Assembly (NCBI GenBank): GCA_949744165.1
Contig: CATJWG010000142.1
Coordinates: 1 to 35,029 of the forward strand
Length of the DNA stretch: 35,029 bases
Source: an uncultured Eubacteriales bacterium
GTDB taxonomy: Bacteria > Bacillota > Clostridia > Oscillospirales > Oscillospiraceae
Reading direction: 5' to 3'
In this document: one piece after another, positions 8,401 through 18,656 of the stretch
Numbering within the stretch: position 1 is the first letter of the stretch
Layout: each line of letters opens with the position of its first letter
Translations under genes and position numbers: made by a program
The notes under the pieces: generated by a model
What the model saw: the letters and a program-made list of their open reading frames with translations, nothing else
What the model was told of the DNA's origin: nothing
The model's database searches: none

Positions 8401-10088
8401 CATTTGCTATCCTCTCGCTGATGCGCTTTTATGTTGTCGGCGCGCGCCTCCACAGCCTCCGGCAGAAACAGCTCAACACGTTCCCCGTCCCACACGGCCC
8501 TCCCCACCAGCACACGGACCGCGGCACGCTTTCTCTCAATACCGGAAGCCTGCGCGCAGCCTGCAAACTCCGCCAGCAGGGCGGCCGCCGCCTCAAATGT
8601 CTCATAACCCAATTCGTGGGACGCTTCCTGCATCTCCGCCGTGTTAATCCGCTCCTGCGTCTCGCGGCGCTGTAAATCAAGCAGCGCAATGCGCTGGACT
8701 ACTCCTTCCCTCGCTCCGTCCTCCTTCAACTCCGCGAGCAGGTCCACCAGCGCCGTTATTTTCCGCTCTGCCTCCGCCTTTTCCCTGCGAAGGGCTTCCG
8801 GATTTTCCCCACGGTCAGCGCCGGCAGTACAGACTTGCCGCCGGCGCCTCAGCTGCCCGGCAAGCTCCGTCTTGTCCTCCTGCATTTCTTTTATCCAGCC
8901 AAAAACCTTCGCATCCAAAGCGTTTCCGCCGACGTTTTTCCCGCCGCATAGTCCTCCGCGACTATGCTCCTTGAGCTGGCAAACATAGGTATATGCCAAA
9001 GCCCCACATTCGCTGACACGCCCGGAAAGCTTCGGGTACATACGGCCGCCGCAGCGGCAGTAAAGCAAGCCCGTCAGCAGCGCCTCATTGCCGCGTGGCC
9101 TTCCATACGCCCTTGACCCGTTGCGTTCCAACGACTCCTGCACCGCAATCCAGTCCTTCGCAGGAATTATGCCCGGATGCTCGCCCACGCAGACAATCCA
9201 CTCGCTTACCGGCAGATACACGGTCGTCTTTCCCTTCTCCTGGGCCGTACGGTTGTAGGCCATTATCCCTCTCACTCCGTCAAAGCTGTCCGGTTCGGAA
9301 AACAACTCGGCGTCCCGCTGCAAGAAGTAGTCATACGCTTCCCTGTCTGAAATCATGTAAACCGGATTTTGAAGAATTGCCTTGATGGAAAAACGGCTGA
9401 AATCACGTCCCGTTTTAGTTTTGATTCTTCGGTTTAGCAGCTCCGCCTCCGTCTGCGTAAGAGAACCGCTCTTAGCATACAAGGCAAATATGGTTTTGAC
9501 TGTCTCAGCCTGTTCCGGTATCAGCCTGAGCAGGCAGGCTTTTTTTAATTTCCCGTCTACGCTCACGCGCTCCGCCCGCTCCGATGAATAGCCCGTCGGA
9601 GTTGTGCCGCCCAGCCATCGACCCGTTTTGGCCAGCTCTTGCATATTATCGCGTATACGCTCGGCTATCGTTTCTCGCTCGAGCTGCGAGAAAACCGAGG
9701 CTATGTACATCATCGCCCTTCCCATAGGGCTGCTGGTGTCAAATTGTTCTCTTATCGACACAAAGTCAATGCCTAATGCTCCCAATTCGTCAATCAGTCC
9801 GGCAAAATCCCCTATGCTGCGGCTTATACGGTCAAGCCTGTAAACTACAATCGCGCGGAAGGCGTGATTCCTAGCCGCATCCATCATCCTTATAAAATCC
9901 GGCCGCCTGAGATTGCCTCCGGAAAAACCCTCATCCTCATACACGTCTATGTTTTCCGCCGCCTCGGCGCCGTAATGCGCGCTTATGTACTCCCTGCAAA
10001 GCCCAACCTGGTTTTCTATACTCTCGCCCTTTCCTGTGAATTTCGACTTGCGGGAATATACAGCGATACGTTCTGCGTCTTTTCTCAT
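8400..10088 (-). CDS. spoIVCA: Large serine site-specific recombinase, SpoIVCA-like (sigK element excisionase)
   Basis: MRKDAERIAVYSRKSKFTGKGESIENQVGLCREY, catalytic Ser domain, YRLDRISRS, recombinase and zinc beta-ribbon domains, coiled coil; located at the end of the sigK-interrupting element. Confidence 0.93.
   Translation of the reverse strand: MRKDAERIAVYSRKSKFTGKGESIENQVGLCREYISAHYGAEAAENIDVYEDEGFSGGNLRRPDFIRMMDAARNHAFRAIVVYRLDRISRSIGDFAGLIDELGALGIDFVSIREQFDTSSPMGRAMMYIASVFSQLERETIAERIRDNMQELAKTGRWLGGTTPTGYSSERAERVSVDGKLKKACLLRLIPEQAETVKTIFALYAKSGSLTQTEAELLNRRIKTKTGRDFSRFSIKAILQNPVYMISDREAYDYFLQRDAELFSEPDSFDGVRGIMAYNRTAQEKGKTTVYLPVSEWIVCVGEHPGIIPAKDWIAVQESLERNGSRAYGRPRGNEALLTGLLYCRCGGRMYPKLSGRVSECGALAYTYVCQLKEHSRGGLCGGKNVGGNALDAKVFGWIKEMQEDKTELAGQLRRRRQVCTAGADRGENPEALRREKAEAERKITALVDLLAELKEDGAREGVVQRIALLDLQRRETQERINTAEMQEASHELGYETFEAAAALLAEFAGCAQASGIERKRAAVRVLVGRAVWDGERVELFLPEAVEARADNIKAHQREDSK
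8401..8416. repeat. Element end / att half-site adjacent to C-terminal sigK
   Basis: plus strand cattt-gctatcctctc; inner arm is reverse complement of gagaggatagc at 18697-18707. Confidence 0.85.
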
Positions 10089-10205
10089 CCCTGACCCTCC
10101 TGTGCATTCAAAAGCTGTATTCACAATACTCTCTCAGCACGGCTTTCTATTCCCGATAAGCAAATTTTTTCGGAGTAATCGGGTGAAGCTTGTGCATTTT
10201 GCATA

Positions 10206-10235
10206 TTGCATAAATATTCAATCCAGATGTATAAT
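10206..10235 (+). promoter_or_regulatory. Putative sigma-A promoter with overlapping ARG-box-like operator upstream of argG
   Basis: -35 ttgcat (10206-10211), 18 bp spacer, -10 tataat (10230-10235); TGCATAAATATTCA (10207-10220) fits the ArgR half-site pattern TGNAT-N4-ATNCA. Confidence 0.55.
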
Positions 10236-10268
10236 TTATGCATTATTAAAAGCTTTGGAGGCTCCGTA

Positions 10269-11486
10269 ATGAAAAAAGATATAAAAAAGATTGTCCTCGC
10301 CTATTCCGGCGGACTCGATACATCCATAATCATCCCCTGGCTGAAGGAAAATTACAACAATCCCGAGATAATCGCCGTGGCCGGAGACGTGGGACAGAAC
10401 GACGAGCTCGACGGCTTAGAGGAAAAGGCCCTCAAAACCGGCGCGAGCAAGCTCTATATCGCCGCTCTTACCGACGAGATGGTGGACGAGGTCATCATTC
10501 CCTCCCTTAAAATGGGCGCCAGCTATGAACAGTATCTGCTTGGCACCGCTTTCGCCCGTCCTATCATCGCCCGTGCGCTTGTGGACATTGCGAAAAAGGA
10601 GGGCGCGGACGCCATTGCCCACGGATGCACCGGCAAGGGCAACGACCAGGTACGCTTTGAGCTGGCAATCAAGCGCTTTGCCCCTGAGATGACCATCATC
10701 GCCCCCTGGCGCGAGTGGGATATAAAGGGTCGCGACGAGGAGATTGACTACGCCGAGGCGCACAATGTCCCCCTGAAGATAAGCCGTGAGACCAACTACT
10801 CCAAGGACAAGAACCTCTGGCACCTCAGCCATGAGGGCCTTGACCTTGAGGACCCCGCCAATGAACCGCAGTATGAAAAGCCCGGTTTTCTTGAGATGGG
10901 CGTGAGCCCCATCACCGCGCCGGACAAGCCCCAGTACGTAACCATCGACTTTGAAAAGGGCGTGCCCGTGGCCGTGGACGGAGAGAAAATGAAGGCAAGC
11001 GACATTATCCGCAAGCTCAACAAGTTAGGCGGCGACAACGGCATCGGCCTGCTGGACATCGTGGAAAACCGCCTTGTCGGCATGAAGGACCGCGGATTGT
11101 ATGAGACGCCCGGCGGCACGATTCTGTATAAGGCGCACCAGTGCCTTGAGATGATAACCGTGGACAAGGACACTGCGCACATGAAAAGCAAGCTCGCCGT
11201 GGACTTCGCAGACCTTGTGTATAACGGCAAGTGGTTCACCCCCCTGCGAGAGGCCCTGTCCGCTTTCGCCGACAAGACTCAGGAGCACGTCACCGGCAGC
11301 GTAAAGCTTAAGCTGTACAAGGGAAACATTATCACCTCCTCGATAACCTCTCCCGAGAGTCTTTACTCTGAGGAGTTGGTGACCTTTAATGAAAGCGCTT
11401 ATGACCAGACAAACGCCACAGGCTTTATAAATCTCTGGGGTCTGCCCGACACGGTGCTCGCGCTCAGGGAGCAGAATAAACTCTAA
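10269..11486 (+). CDS. argG: Argininosuccinate synthase
   Basis: [28 protein letters not shown]-loop; [13 protein letters not shown]. Confidence 0.97.
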   Translation: MKKDIKKIVLAYSGGLDTSIIIPWLKENYNNPEIIAVAGDVGQNDELDGLEEKALKTGASKLYIAALTDEMVDEVIIPSLKMGASYEQYLLGTAFARPIIARALVDIAKKEGADAIAHGCTGKGNDQVRFELAIKRFAPEMTIIAPWREWDIKGRDEEIDYAEAHNVPLKISRETNYSKDKNLWHLSHEGLDLEDPANEPQYEKPGFLEMGVSPITAPDKPQYVTIDFEKGVPVAVDGEKMKASDIIRKLNKLGGDNGIGLLDIVENRLVGMKDRGLYETPGGTILYKAHQCLEMITVDKDTAHMKSKLAVDFADLVYNGKWFTPLREALSAFADKTQEHVTGSVKLKLYKGNIITSSITSPESLYSEELVTFNESAYDQTNATGFINLWGLPDTVLALREQNKL

Positions 11487-11507
11487 TACCATTCGGAGGG
11501 ATATCAC

Positions 11508-12905
11508 ATGAAATTATGGGGCGGCCGCTTCAGCAAAGAGACAGACAGAACGGCTAATGATTTTCAGTCCTCTATCGCGTTTGATCAGAGACTGTACCGT
11601 GAGGACATCTGCGGAAGTATTGCCCACGCGCAGATGCTCTCGAAGCAGGAGGTAATCTCCGAAGCTGACTCCGCCGTCATCGTGCAGGGGCTCAAGGCAA
11701 TTCTCGCCGATATTGAGGCCGGCAAGCTCGAGTTTTCTCCCGCAAACGAGGATATACACATGAATATCGAAGCTCTGCTTACCGAACGTATCGGGAGCGC
11801 GGGAAAGCGCCTGCACACCGCGCGCTCACGCAACGACCAGGTTGCCGTAGATTTGCGCATGTATGTCCGCCGCGAGATTGGTAGTGTTATTGCGCAGCTC
11901 TTAGAGCTGGAAAGGGTGCTCTGCCGCAGGGCACGGGAGCATCAGCACACAGTTATGCCCGGCTACACACATTTGCAGAGAGCTCAGCCGGTATCCTTCG
12001 CCCAGCACCTTCTGGCCTACGCCGCACAGTTCCGCCGCGATATAACCCGCCTTGAGGATTGCCGCGCGCGCCTGAACGAGTGTCCTCTCGGTTCTGGGGC
12101 ACTGTCCGGCACCACCTACCCCATAGACCGTTGGCAGACGGCGCAGTCCCTTGGCTTCGAATCGCCATGCGGCAACTCCATGGACGGGGTATCAGACCGC
12201 GACTACGCCATCGAGCTGCTGAGCAATATTTCAATTCTCATGATGCACTTAAGCCGCTTTTCCGAGGAGGTTATTCTCTGGTGCAGCTGGGAGTTTAAGT
12301 TTGTCGAGCTTGACGAAGCATATTCCACAGGCTCAAGCATCATGCCCCAGAAGAAAAACCCCGACATGGCAGAGCTTGTGCGCGGCAAAACCGGCAGGGT
12401 TTACGGCGACCTCATGGGTCTGCTGACCGTGATGAAGGGTCTGCCGCTTGCCTATAACAAGGACATGCAGGAGGATAAGGAGCCGGTTTTCGACGCGCTT
12501 GACACCGCTGAGCTGTGTCTTCCGGTATTCACCGGCATGATAGACACCATGACGGTCCTGCCGCAAAACATGCGCGTGGCCGCGGGGCGAGGCTTTATAA
12601 ACGCCACGGACTGCGCCGACTACCTCACTAAAAAGGGCATGCCCTTCCGCGACGCCTACACCGCGGTTGGGAGGCTGGTCTCCGCCTGTGCGGCCAATGA
12701 AAAAACACTTGAGGAGCTGAGCCTTGATGAGCTTCGCTCGGTTTCAGCTCTGTTTGACAATGACGTGTACGCCTCTCTCAAGTTGGAAAACTGCATGGCT
12801 CTGCGCGCAAGCTTCGGTGGTCCCGCTGTGAGCGAGACCACGCGGCAAATTGAGGAAATCGAGGCTTTTGTACGCTCACGTGAAAACACGGAGGCACATA
12901 CATGA
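11508..12905 (+). CDS. argH: Argininosuccinate lyase
   Basis: MKLWGGRFSKETD; GSSIMPQKKNPDMAELVRGK signature. Confidence 0.97.
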   Translation: MKLWGGRFSKETDRTANDFQSSIAFDQRLYREDICGSIAHAQMLSKQEVISEADSAVIVQGLKAILADIEAGKLEFSPANEDIHMNIEALLTERIGSAGKRLHTARSRNDQVAVDLRMYVRREIGSVIAQLLELERVLCRRAREHQHTVMPGYTHLQRAQPVSFAQHLLAYAAQFRRDITRLEDCRARLNECPLGSGALSGTTYPIDRWQTAQSLGFESPCGNSMDGVSDRDYAIELLSNISILMMHLSRFSEEVILWCSWEFKFVELDEAYSTGSSIMPQKKNPDMAELVRGKTGRVYGDLMGLLTVMKGLPLAYNKDMQEDKEPVFDALDTAELCLPVFTGMIDTMTVLPQNMRVAAGRGFINATDCADYLTKKGMPFRDAYTAVGRLVSACAANEKTLEELSLDELRSVSALFDNDVYASLKLENCMALRASFGGPAVSETTRQIEEIEAFVRSRENTEAHT

Positions 12906-13873
12906 AGCCCAGAGTATATATAGACGGCAGCTCAGGCACAACCGGCCTGCAGATTTACGGCCGCCTCACCGCGCGGGAGGATATCGAACTTCTGCTCATT
13001 GACGAGGCAAAGCACAGGGACACCGCCAATCGAGCAAGGCTTATGAATACCGCGGACATAGTCTTTCTCTGCCTGCCCGACGCCGCGGCTGTTGAGGCCG
13101 TGGAGCTGGTCACAAACCCCGACACACGCATAATTGACGCCTCAACTGCCCACCGTGTCAGTCCCGACTGGGTCTATGGCTTTCCTGAGTTGTCCGCCCT
13201 GCACCGCGCGCGGATTGCCGACGCCAAAAGGGTCAGCAACCCCGGCTGCCATGCAACGGGTTTTATCAGCATTGTCTATCCACTTATCGGCATGGGACTC
13301 CTGCCAATGGACACACCCCTGGCCTGCCTTTCCCTGACCGGCTACTCCGGCGGCGGTAAATCCATGATTGGCCAGTACGAGCAGGAAAACCGCCCACCTG
13401 CCCTGTCCTCCCCCGCGCTGTACGGTCTGCTTCAAAACCACAAGCACCTGCCGGAGATGAAAATCCGCACCGGACTGTCCGTCACGCCGGTATTCGTTCC
13501 GGTAGTGGACGATTATTACAAGGGTATGGCCTCTACCGTGTCCTTCCATATGTCGCAGCTTCACGGTGTGTCTACGCTTCACGAGTTATGGCAAAGGCTC
13601 CGTGACTTCTATGTCTCAGCTTCCGGAGATGAGGGTATAGTTCGCGTGGAGGGCGATCCCACGGCCCCCGAAAGCGGCGTGGATTCCGGCTTTAAGATTT
13701 ACGCCAATATGCTTCGCGGCAGGGACAGTCTGTCCCTTATCGTGTGCGGAAACGATGAGCGATTCACCGTCACCGCCCTTTTTGACAATCTTGGTAAGGG
13801 CGCTTCAGGCGCGGCAGTGCAGAACATGAACATCATGCTTGGTTTTGACGAGACAAAGGGTCTGAATCTGTAA
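12902..13873 (+). CDS. argC: N-acetyl-gamma-glutamyl-phosphate reductase (type 2)
   Basis: VYIDGSSGTTGLQIYGRL; catalytic VSNPGCHATGFI; 323 aa. Confidence 0.94.
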   Translation: MKPRVYIDGSSGTTGLQIYGRLTAREDIELLLIDEAKHRDTANRARLMNTADIVFLCLPDAAAVEAVELVTNPDTRIIDASTAHRVSPDWVYGFPELSALHRARIADAKRVSNPGCHATGFISIVYPLIGMGLLPMDTPLACLSLTGYSGGGKSMIGQYEQENRPPALSSPALYGLLQNHKHLPEMKIRTGLSVTPVFVPVVDDYYKGMASTVSFHMSQLHGVSTLHELWQRLRDFYVSASGDEGIVRVEGDPTAPESGVDSGFKIYANMLRGRDSLSLIVCGNDERFTVTALFDNLGKGASGAAVQNMNIMLGFDETKGLNL

Positions 13874-13908
13874 AACTGTTGATTTTATAAAACTGCGAGG
13901 AAACAGCT

Positions 13909-15135
13909 ATGCTGAAATTTATAAACGGCGGCGTATGCGCCGCTCAGGGCTTCATGGCCGCGGGAATACACGCCGGTGTTAAAACACACGCGGAATGGAA
14001 AAAGGACGTGGCGCTCATAGTCTCCGACACAGACTGCGCCGCTGCGGCAATGTTTACGAAAAACGCCGTCAAGGCCGCGCCTGTCCTGTTGAACATGCAG
14101 CACATAGCCAACGGCCGCGCCCGCGCCGTAATCGCCAACAGCGGCAACGCCAACGCCTGTGCCCCCGGCGGAGAGGAAAACGCACTGCGCATGTGCGCCG
14201 CGGCGGCAAAGCTCATAGGCTGCGCGGCGGCGGATATACTGGTGTGCTCCACCGGAGTTATCGGGCAGAGATTGAACATTGAGGCCATAGAGTCGGCAGT
14301 ACCTGAGCTGTATGAGGCGCTGGAGCGTTCCGACGCAGGCAGTGATGCGGCCGGACACGCCATAATGACCACAGACATGGTCAAAAAGGAGGCCGCCGTC
14401 GAGACAGTTATCGGCGGCCGGACCGTGCGCATAGGCGGCGTGGCCAAAGGCAGCGGCATGATTCACCCGAACATGGGCACCATGCTCTGCTTTCTCACCA
14501 CCGACTGCGCAATTTCCTCCGACATGCTTAAATCCGCGCTGCTGGACGCCGTGAGAGTCAGCTTCAACCGCATAAGCGTGGACGGCGACACCTCCACCAA
14601 CGACACCTGCTGTATTCTCGCCAACGCCTTTGCGGGCAACGAGTTTATCGATGCCCACAGCGAGTCCTATGACGCCTTTGTCTCAGCGCTCAAGGTGCTT
14701 TGTACTGACCTTGCCAGGAAAATGGCCTCCGACGGCGAGGGGGCAAAACACCTGATTACCTGCACCGTATCCGGAGCGTCAAGCGAGAGCAGCGCGGAAA
14801 CTATCGCCAAATCCGTCATCTCCTCCACACTGACCAAGGCTGCCATCTTCGGCGCGGACGCCAACTGGGGCCGAGTGCTGTGCGCCATGGGCTACTCCGG
14901 CGAGAGCTTCGACCCAAACGCGGTCAGCGTCCGCTTTGCCAGCGCCGCGGGCAATATCACGGTGTGCGACAAGGGCCGAGGGCTGGACTTCAACGAGGAC
15001 CTCGCCAAGAAAATTCTCACAGAGCACGATGTGGAAATAATCGTCTCCATGGGCGAGGGCGCTGGAGTGTGTACATGCTGGGGCTGCGACATAACCTATG
15101 ACTATATCAGGATAAACGGTGATTACAGAACGTAA
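13909..15135 (+). CDS. argJ: Glutamate N-acetyltransferase / amino-acid N-acetyltransferase
   Basis: GGVCAAQGFMAAGIHAGVK; KGSGMIHPNMGTMLCFLTTD self-cleavage motif. Confidence 0.96.
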   Translation: MLKFINGGVCAAQGFMAAGIHAGVKTHAEWKKDVALIVSDTDCAAAAMFTKNAVKAAPVLLNMQHIANGRARAVIANSGNANACAPGGEENALRMCAAAAKLIGCAAADILVCSTGVIGQRLNIEAIESAVPELYEALERSDAGSDAAGHAIMTTDMVKKEAAVETVIGGRTVRIGGVAKGSGMIHPNMGTMLCFLTTDCAISSDMLKSALLDAVRVSFNRISVDGDTSTNDTCCILANAFAGNEFIDAHSESYDAFVSALKVLCTDLARKMASDGEGAKHLITCTVSGASSESSAETIAKSVISSTLTKAAIFGADANWGRVLCAMGYSGESFDPNAVSVRFASAAGNITVCDKGRGLDFNEDLAKKILTEHDVEIIVSMGEGAGVCTCWGCDITYDYIRINGDYRT

Positions 15136-15347
15136 GCTCAAATCAGCGGACTTTGTCCACTGATTTGAGTAGGCTTCGACTCGCTATGCGCCTCTCCTTT
15201 TGACGCCGTTTGCGGCGGCAAAAGGCTCGACGCACGCTACTCGCAGAGATTTTTCCAAAACACATGTCTTTGGAAAACGATTTTAATTTATCCGCTTCTT
15301 CAGTCGTTAGCTCTGTGTGACCGCGGGCTTCAAGGTTTTTCGAAAGG

Positions 15348-16226
15348 GTGATTTCCTTGCTAACACATGAACAGCAGGCCCAGACGCTTGTGGAGGCACT
15401 GCCTTATATACAGAAATACACCGGTAAAACCGTTGTGATAAAATACGGAGGCAGCGCCATGGCCTCGGATACGCTGCGCCGTTCCGTGATGACCGACATT
15501 GTGCTGCTCAACCTTGTGGGCATCCGCGTTGTGCTCGTCCACGGTGGTGGGCCGGAGATTTCCGCCATGCTCCAGATGATTGGCCACGAGTCCCACTTTG
15601 TGGACGGACTGCGCTACACCGACGCAACCACCATGGACATCGTGCAGGCCATACTCTGCGGCAAGGTCAACAAGGACCTGGTATCCCAGCTCAACCGGCT
15701 GGGCGGCCGCGCGGTGGGTCTGTGCGGGCTGGACGGGCAGCTTTTCCAGGCGCGACAGCTTGACGAGAAATACGGACTTGTCGGAGAGATAATCCAGGTC
15801 AATCCCCACACAGTGCAAAACGCGCTTCAGACAGGCTACACTCCGGTTGTCTCCACAGTGGCCCAAGGCATGGACGCTGACACCGCCTACAACATAAACG
15901 CTGACACCGCCGCGGCACGTTTAGCCGAGGCGCTCGGCGCGGAAAAGCTCATTCTTCTGACAGACGTGCGCGGCCTTCTGCGTGACCCCGCGGACGAGGA
16001 TACGCTTATTCACGTGGTGCACGCCCGCGACGTTCCAAAGCTTGTTGAACAGGGAGTCATCTCCGGAGGCATGATACCAAAAATGGAGTGCTGCGTTAAT
16101 GCAATACGCGGCGGAGTCGAGCGGGTGCACATTTTAGACGGGCGCATACCCCACTCCATTCTTATCGAGCTGCTCTCTGACGAGGGAATCGGCACCATGA
16201 TGCAAAAGGAGGACTCGGCTCTATGA
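15348..16226 (+). CDS. argB: Acetylglutamate kinase
   Basis: KTVVIKYGGSAM; VHGGGPEISAML; GGMIPKMECC; GTG start likely. Confidence 0.95.
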   Translation: MISLLTHEQQAQTLVEALPYIQKYTGKTVVIKYGGSAMASDTLRRSVMTDIVLLNLVGIRVVLVHGGGPEISAMLQMIGHESHFVDGLRYTDATTMDIVQAILCGKVNKDLVSQLNRLGGRAVGLCGLDGQLFQARQLDEKYGLVGEIIQVNPHTVQNALQTGYTPVVSTVAQGMDADTAYNINADTAAARLAEALGAEKLILLTDVRGLLRDPADEDTLIHVVHARDVPKLVEQGVISGGMIPKMECCVNAIRGGVERVHILDGRIPHSILIELLSDEGIGTMMQKEDSAL

Positions 16227-17401
16227 CTTCCGAGGAAGTAAAGTCCCTGACGGGGCAATATATCATGAACACCTACTCGCGCTTTCCCGTGGCCATAGAC
16301 CACGGGCAGGGCGCCACGCTGTTTGATTTTGATGGCCGCGAGTACATTGACTTCACCAGCGGCATTGGCGTCAACTCCCTGGGCTACGGCAATCATCCCT
16401 GGGCTGAGGCCATAGCCGGACAGGCAAAAAGGCTCGGCCACGCCTCTAACCTATTTTACACCGAAACGCCTGCCCGCCTCGCAGAAATTCTCTGCAAACG
16501 CACGGGCGAGAGCCGCATCTTCTTCGCCAACGGTGGCGGCGAGGCCAACGAAGGCATGATAAAGCTTGCGCGAAAATACAGCTTTGACAAATACGGTCTC
16601 GGCCGCAGCACAATCATAACGCTGAAAAATTCTTTCCACGGCCGTACCATAACCACGCTCAAGGCCACGGGACAGGACGTTTTCCATAATTTCTTTTTTC
16701 CCTTCACCGAGGGCTTCCGCTACGCCGAGGCAAACGGTCTTGAAAGCCTTGACGCCGCCTCCGGCAGCGATGTGTGCGCCGTGATGCTCGAGCTTATTCA
16801 GGGCGAGGGCGGAGTACTGCCGCTGGACAAACCATACGTCACGGCCGTGAAGAAGCTCTGCGCCGAGCGCGACTGGCTGCTGCTTATCGACGAGGTACAG
16901 ACCGGAGTGGGGCGCACTGGAAGTCTTTTCGCTTTCCAGCAATATGACATTTTGCCGGACGTTGTATCCTTCGCCAAGGGAATCGCCGGCGGCCTGCCCA
17001 TGAGCGGCATTATGGCAAACGAAAAGTGCATGGATGTGCTTGTTCCCGGCACCCACGCCACAACCTTCGGCGGTAATCCCGTCTGCGCCGCGGCGGGGCT
17101 CGTCGTTCAGGAAGCACTCAGCGATGAGTTTCTCGCAGGGGTGAGCAAAAAAGGAGAGTACCTTCGCCGCGAAATCGAGGCTCTTTCTCTCCCCTGTCTT
17201 GGCAAAACCCGCGGTATGGGGCTTATGATAGGCATTGACGTCAAAGACGGCTATAGCAACAAAGAGCTGGCAGGCACTCTTATTAACAGCGGCTTACTCG
17301 TCCTCACCGCGGGCTCTGGCCTTCGCTTGCTGCCGCCGCTGATAATAAGCAAAGAGGAAATGGATAAGGGCGTCGCAATAATGAAAAAGACCCTGTCCTG
17401 A
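16223..17401 (+). CDS. argD: Acetylornithine aminotransferase
   Basis: [61 protein letters not shown]. Confidence 0.95.
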   Translation: MTSEEVKSLTGQYIMNTYSRFPVAIDHGQGATLFDFDGREYIDFTSGIGVNSLGYGNHPWAEAIAGQAKRLGHASNLFYTETPARLAEILCKRTGESRIFFANGGGEANEGMIKLARKYSFDKYGLGRSTIITLKNSFHGRTITTLKATGQDVFHNFFFPFTEGFRYAEANGLESLDAASGSDVCAVMLELIQGEGGVLPLDKPYVTAVKKLCAERDWLLLIDEVQTGVGRTGSLFAFQQYDILPDVVSFAKGIAGGLPMSGIMANEKCMDVLVPGTHATTFGGNPVCAAAGLVVQEALSDEFLAGVSKKGEYLRREIEALSLPCLGKTRGMGLMIGIDVKDGYSNKELAGTLINSGLLVLTAGSGLRLLPPLIISKEEMDKGVAIMKKTLS

Positions 17402-17408
17402 AGCGAAC

Positions 17409-18404
17409 ATGGAGGTATATAAAGTGAACCATAAAAATTTTCTAAAGCTGCTGGACTTCAGCCCCGCGGAAATACAGCGTTTTCTGGACACGGCCGCGGA
17501 GCTTAAGGCAAAAAAGAAATCAGGCGTTCCTCACAAATATCTTGAGGGCAAAAATGTTGCCCTGATATTTGAAAAAACCTCCACGCGTACACGCTGTGCC
17601 TTCGAGGTTGCAGCTCAAGACCTTGGCATGGGAAGCACCTATCTCGGCCCCACAGGTTCGCAGATAGGCGCAAAGGAGTCCATCCCCGACACCGCCCGCG
17701 TGCTCGGGCGCATGTATGATGGCATAGAGTACCGCGGCTTCGGCCAGGAGATTGTCGAGGAGCTGGCGCAGTATGCCGGTGTTCCTGTTTTCAACGGTCT
17801 GACAAACGAGTTTCATCCCACCCAGATCCTGGCAGATTTTCTAACCATCCAGGAGCATTTCGGAAAACTGCGAGGCGTAAAGCTTGTCTATCTTGGCGAC
17901 GCGCGCTTCAATATGGGCAACTCTCTTATGGTGGGCTGTGCGAAAATGGGAATGCACTTTGTCGCCTGCGCTCCCGAAGCGTATATGCCTGACGCTGCGC
18001 TGGCTGATACCTGCAAAAGGATATCCGCGGAAACAGGCGCGGTCCTTGAGTTTATAAGCAGCCCACTCACGGCTGTGAAAGATGCGGATGTTCTGTACAC
18101 CGACGTGTGGGTTTCCATGGGAGAACCGGTCGAGGTGTGGAAAGAGCGCATTGCTGCGCTTGCTCCCTATCAGGTGACAATGCAGCTTATGAACGCCGCG
18201 GGTCCTCAGTGCCGCTTTATGCACTGTTTGCCCGCCTATCACGACCACAAAACCCATGTCGGCAAGGAGATGGGCGAGCGCTTCGGTATGGATTCTATGG
18301 AGGTCACGGATGAGGTTTTCGAGTCTGAGCGCTCCATCGTCTTTGACGAGGCAGAAAACCGTATGCACACAATCAAGGCGGTTATGTATGAGCTTATGAA
18401 ATAA
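17409..18404 (+). CDS. argF: Ornithine carbamoyltransferase
   Basis: [40 protein letters not shown]. Confidence 0.96.
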   Translation: MEVYKVNHKNFLKLLDFSPAEIQRFLDTAAELKAKKKSGVPHKYLEGKNVALIFEKTSTRTRCAFEVAAQDLGMGSTYLGPTGSQIGAKESIPDTARVLGRMYDGIEYRGFGQEIVEELAQYAGVPVFNGLTNEFHPTQILADFLTIQEHFGKLRGVKLVYLGDARFNMGNSLMVGCAKMGMHFVACAPEAYMPDAALADTCKRISAETGAVLEFISSPLTAVKDADVLYTDVWVSMGEPVEVWKERIAALAPYQVTMQLMNAAGPQCRFMHCLPAYHDHKTHVGKEMGERFGMDSMEVTDEVFESERSIVFDEAENRMHTIKAVMYELMK

Positions 18405-18437
18405 GTGAAAGCGGCATCAGGCCGCTTTCACTTATTT
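18399..18437. terminator. Bidirectional terminator/hairpin containing the stop codons of argF and the convergent small ORF
   Basis: aaataagtgaaagcggc-atcag-gccgctttcacttattt, 17 bp perfect stem. Confidence 0.75.
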
Positions 18438-18632
18438 CTTCCCTTCCTCCGCCGCACGAATAACGGTGTCGAGCAGCTCCAGCTTTTGCCGGGCGGGGCA
18501 ACTAAGTCCCTGAATATATTCTATGACCATGTCCGCGTGCACCCCGGCAGTCAGTCGCGCCAGCCGGCGTGCTTCTTCCTCTGTCTTTGGTCCATGTATA
18601 ATCACTTGAGCCTCGGCGCTTTTCCTTCCCAT
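18432..18632 (-). CDS. Small protein (66 aa) at element end; candidate recombination directionality factor
   Basis: MGRKSAEAQVIIHGPKTEEEARRLARLTAGVHADMVIEYIQG...; strong SD GGGGGAGG upstream; lies between argF and the attachment site. Confidence 0.6.
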   Translation of the reverse strand: MGRKSAEAQVIIHGPKTEEEARRLARLTAGVHADMVIEYIQGLSCPARQKLELLDTVIRAAEEGKK

Positions 18633-18656
18633 ACTTACAAGCCTCCCCCCGACGTT

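Noticed and set aside
10089-10160. Sigma-E-type promoter for the recombinase
   Set aside because: Only partial matches (e.g. aATACAg) without a properly spaced -35; not strong enough to call.
13885-14658. 257 aa minus-strand ORF
   Set aside because: Antisense to argJ; composition typical of a shadow ORF.
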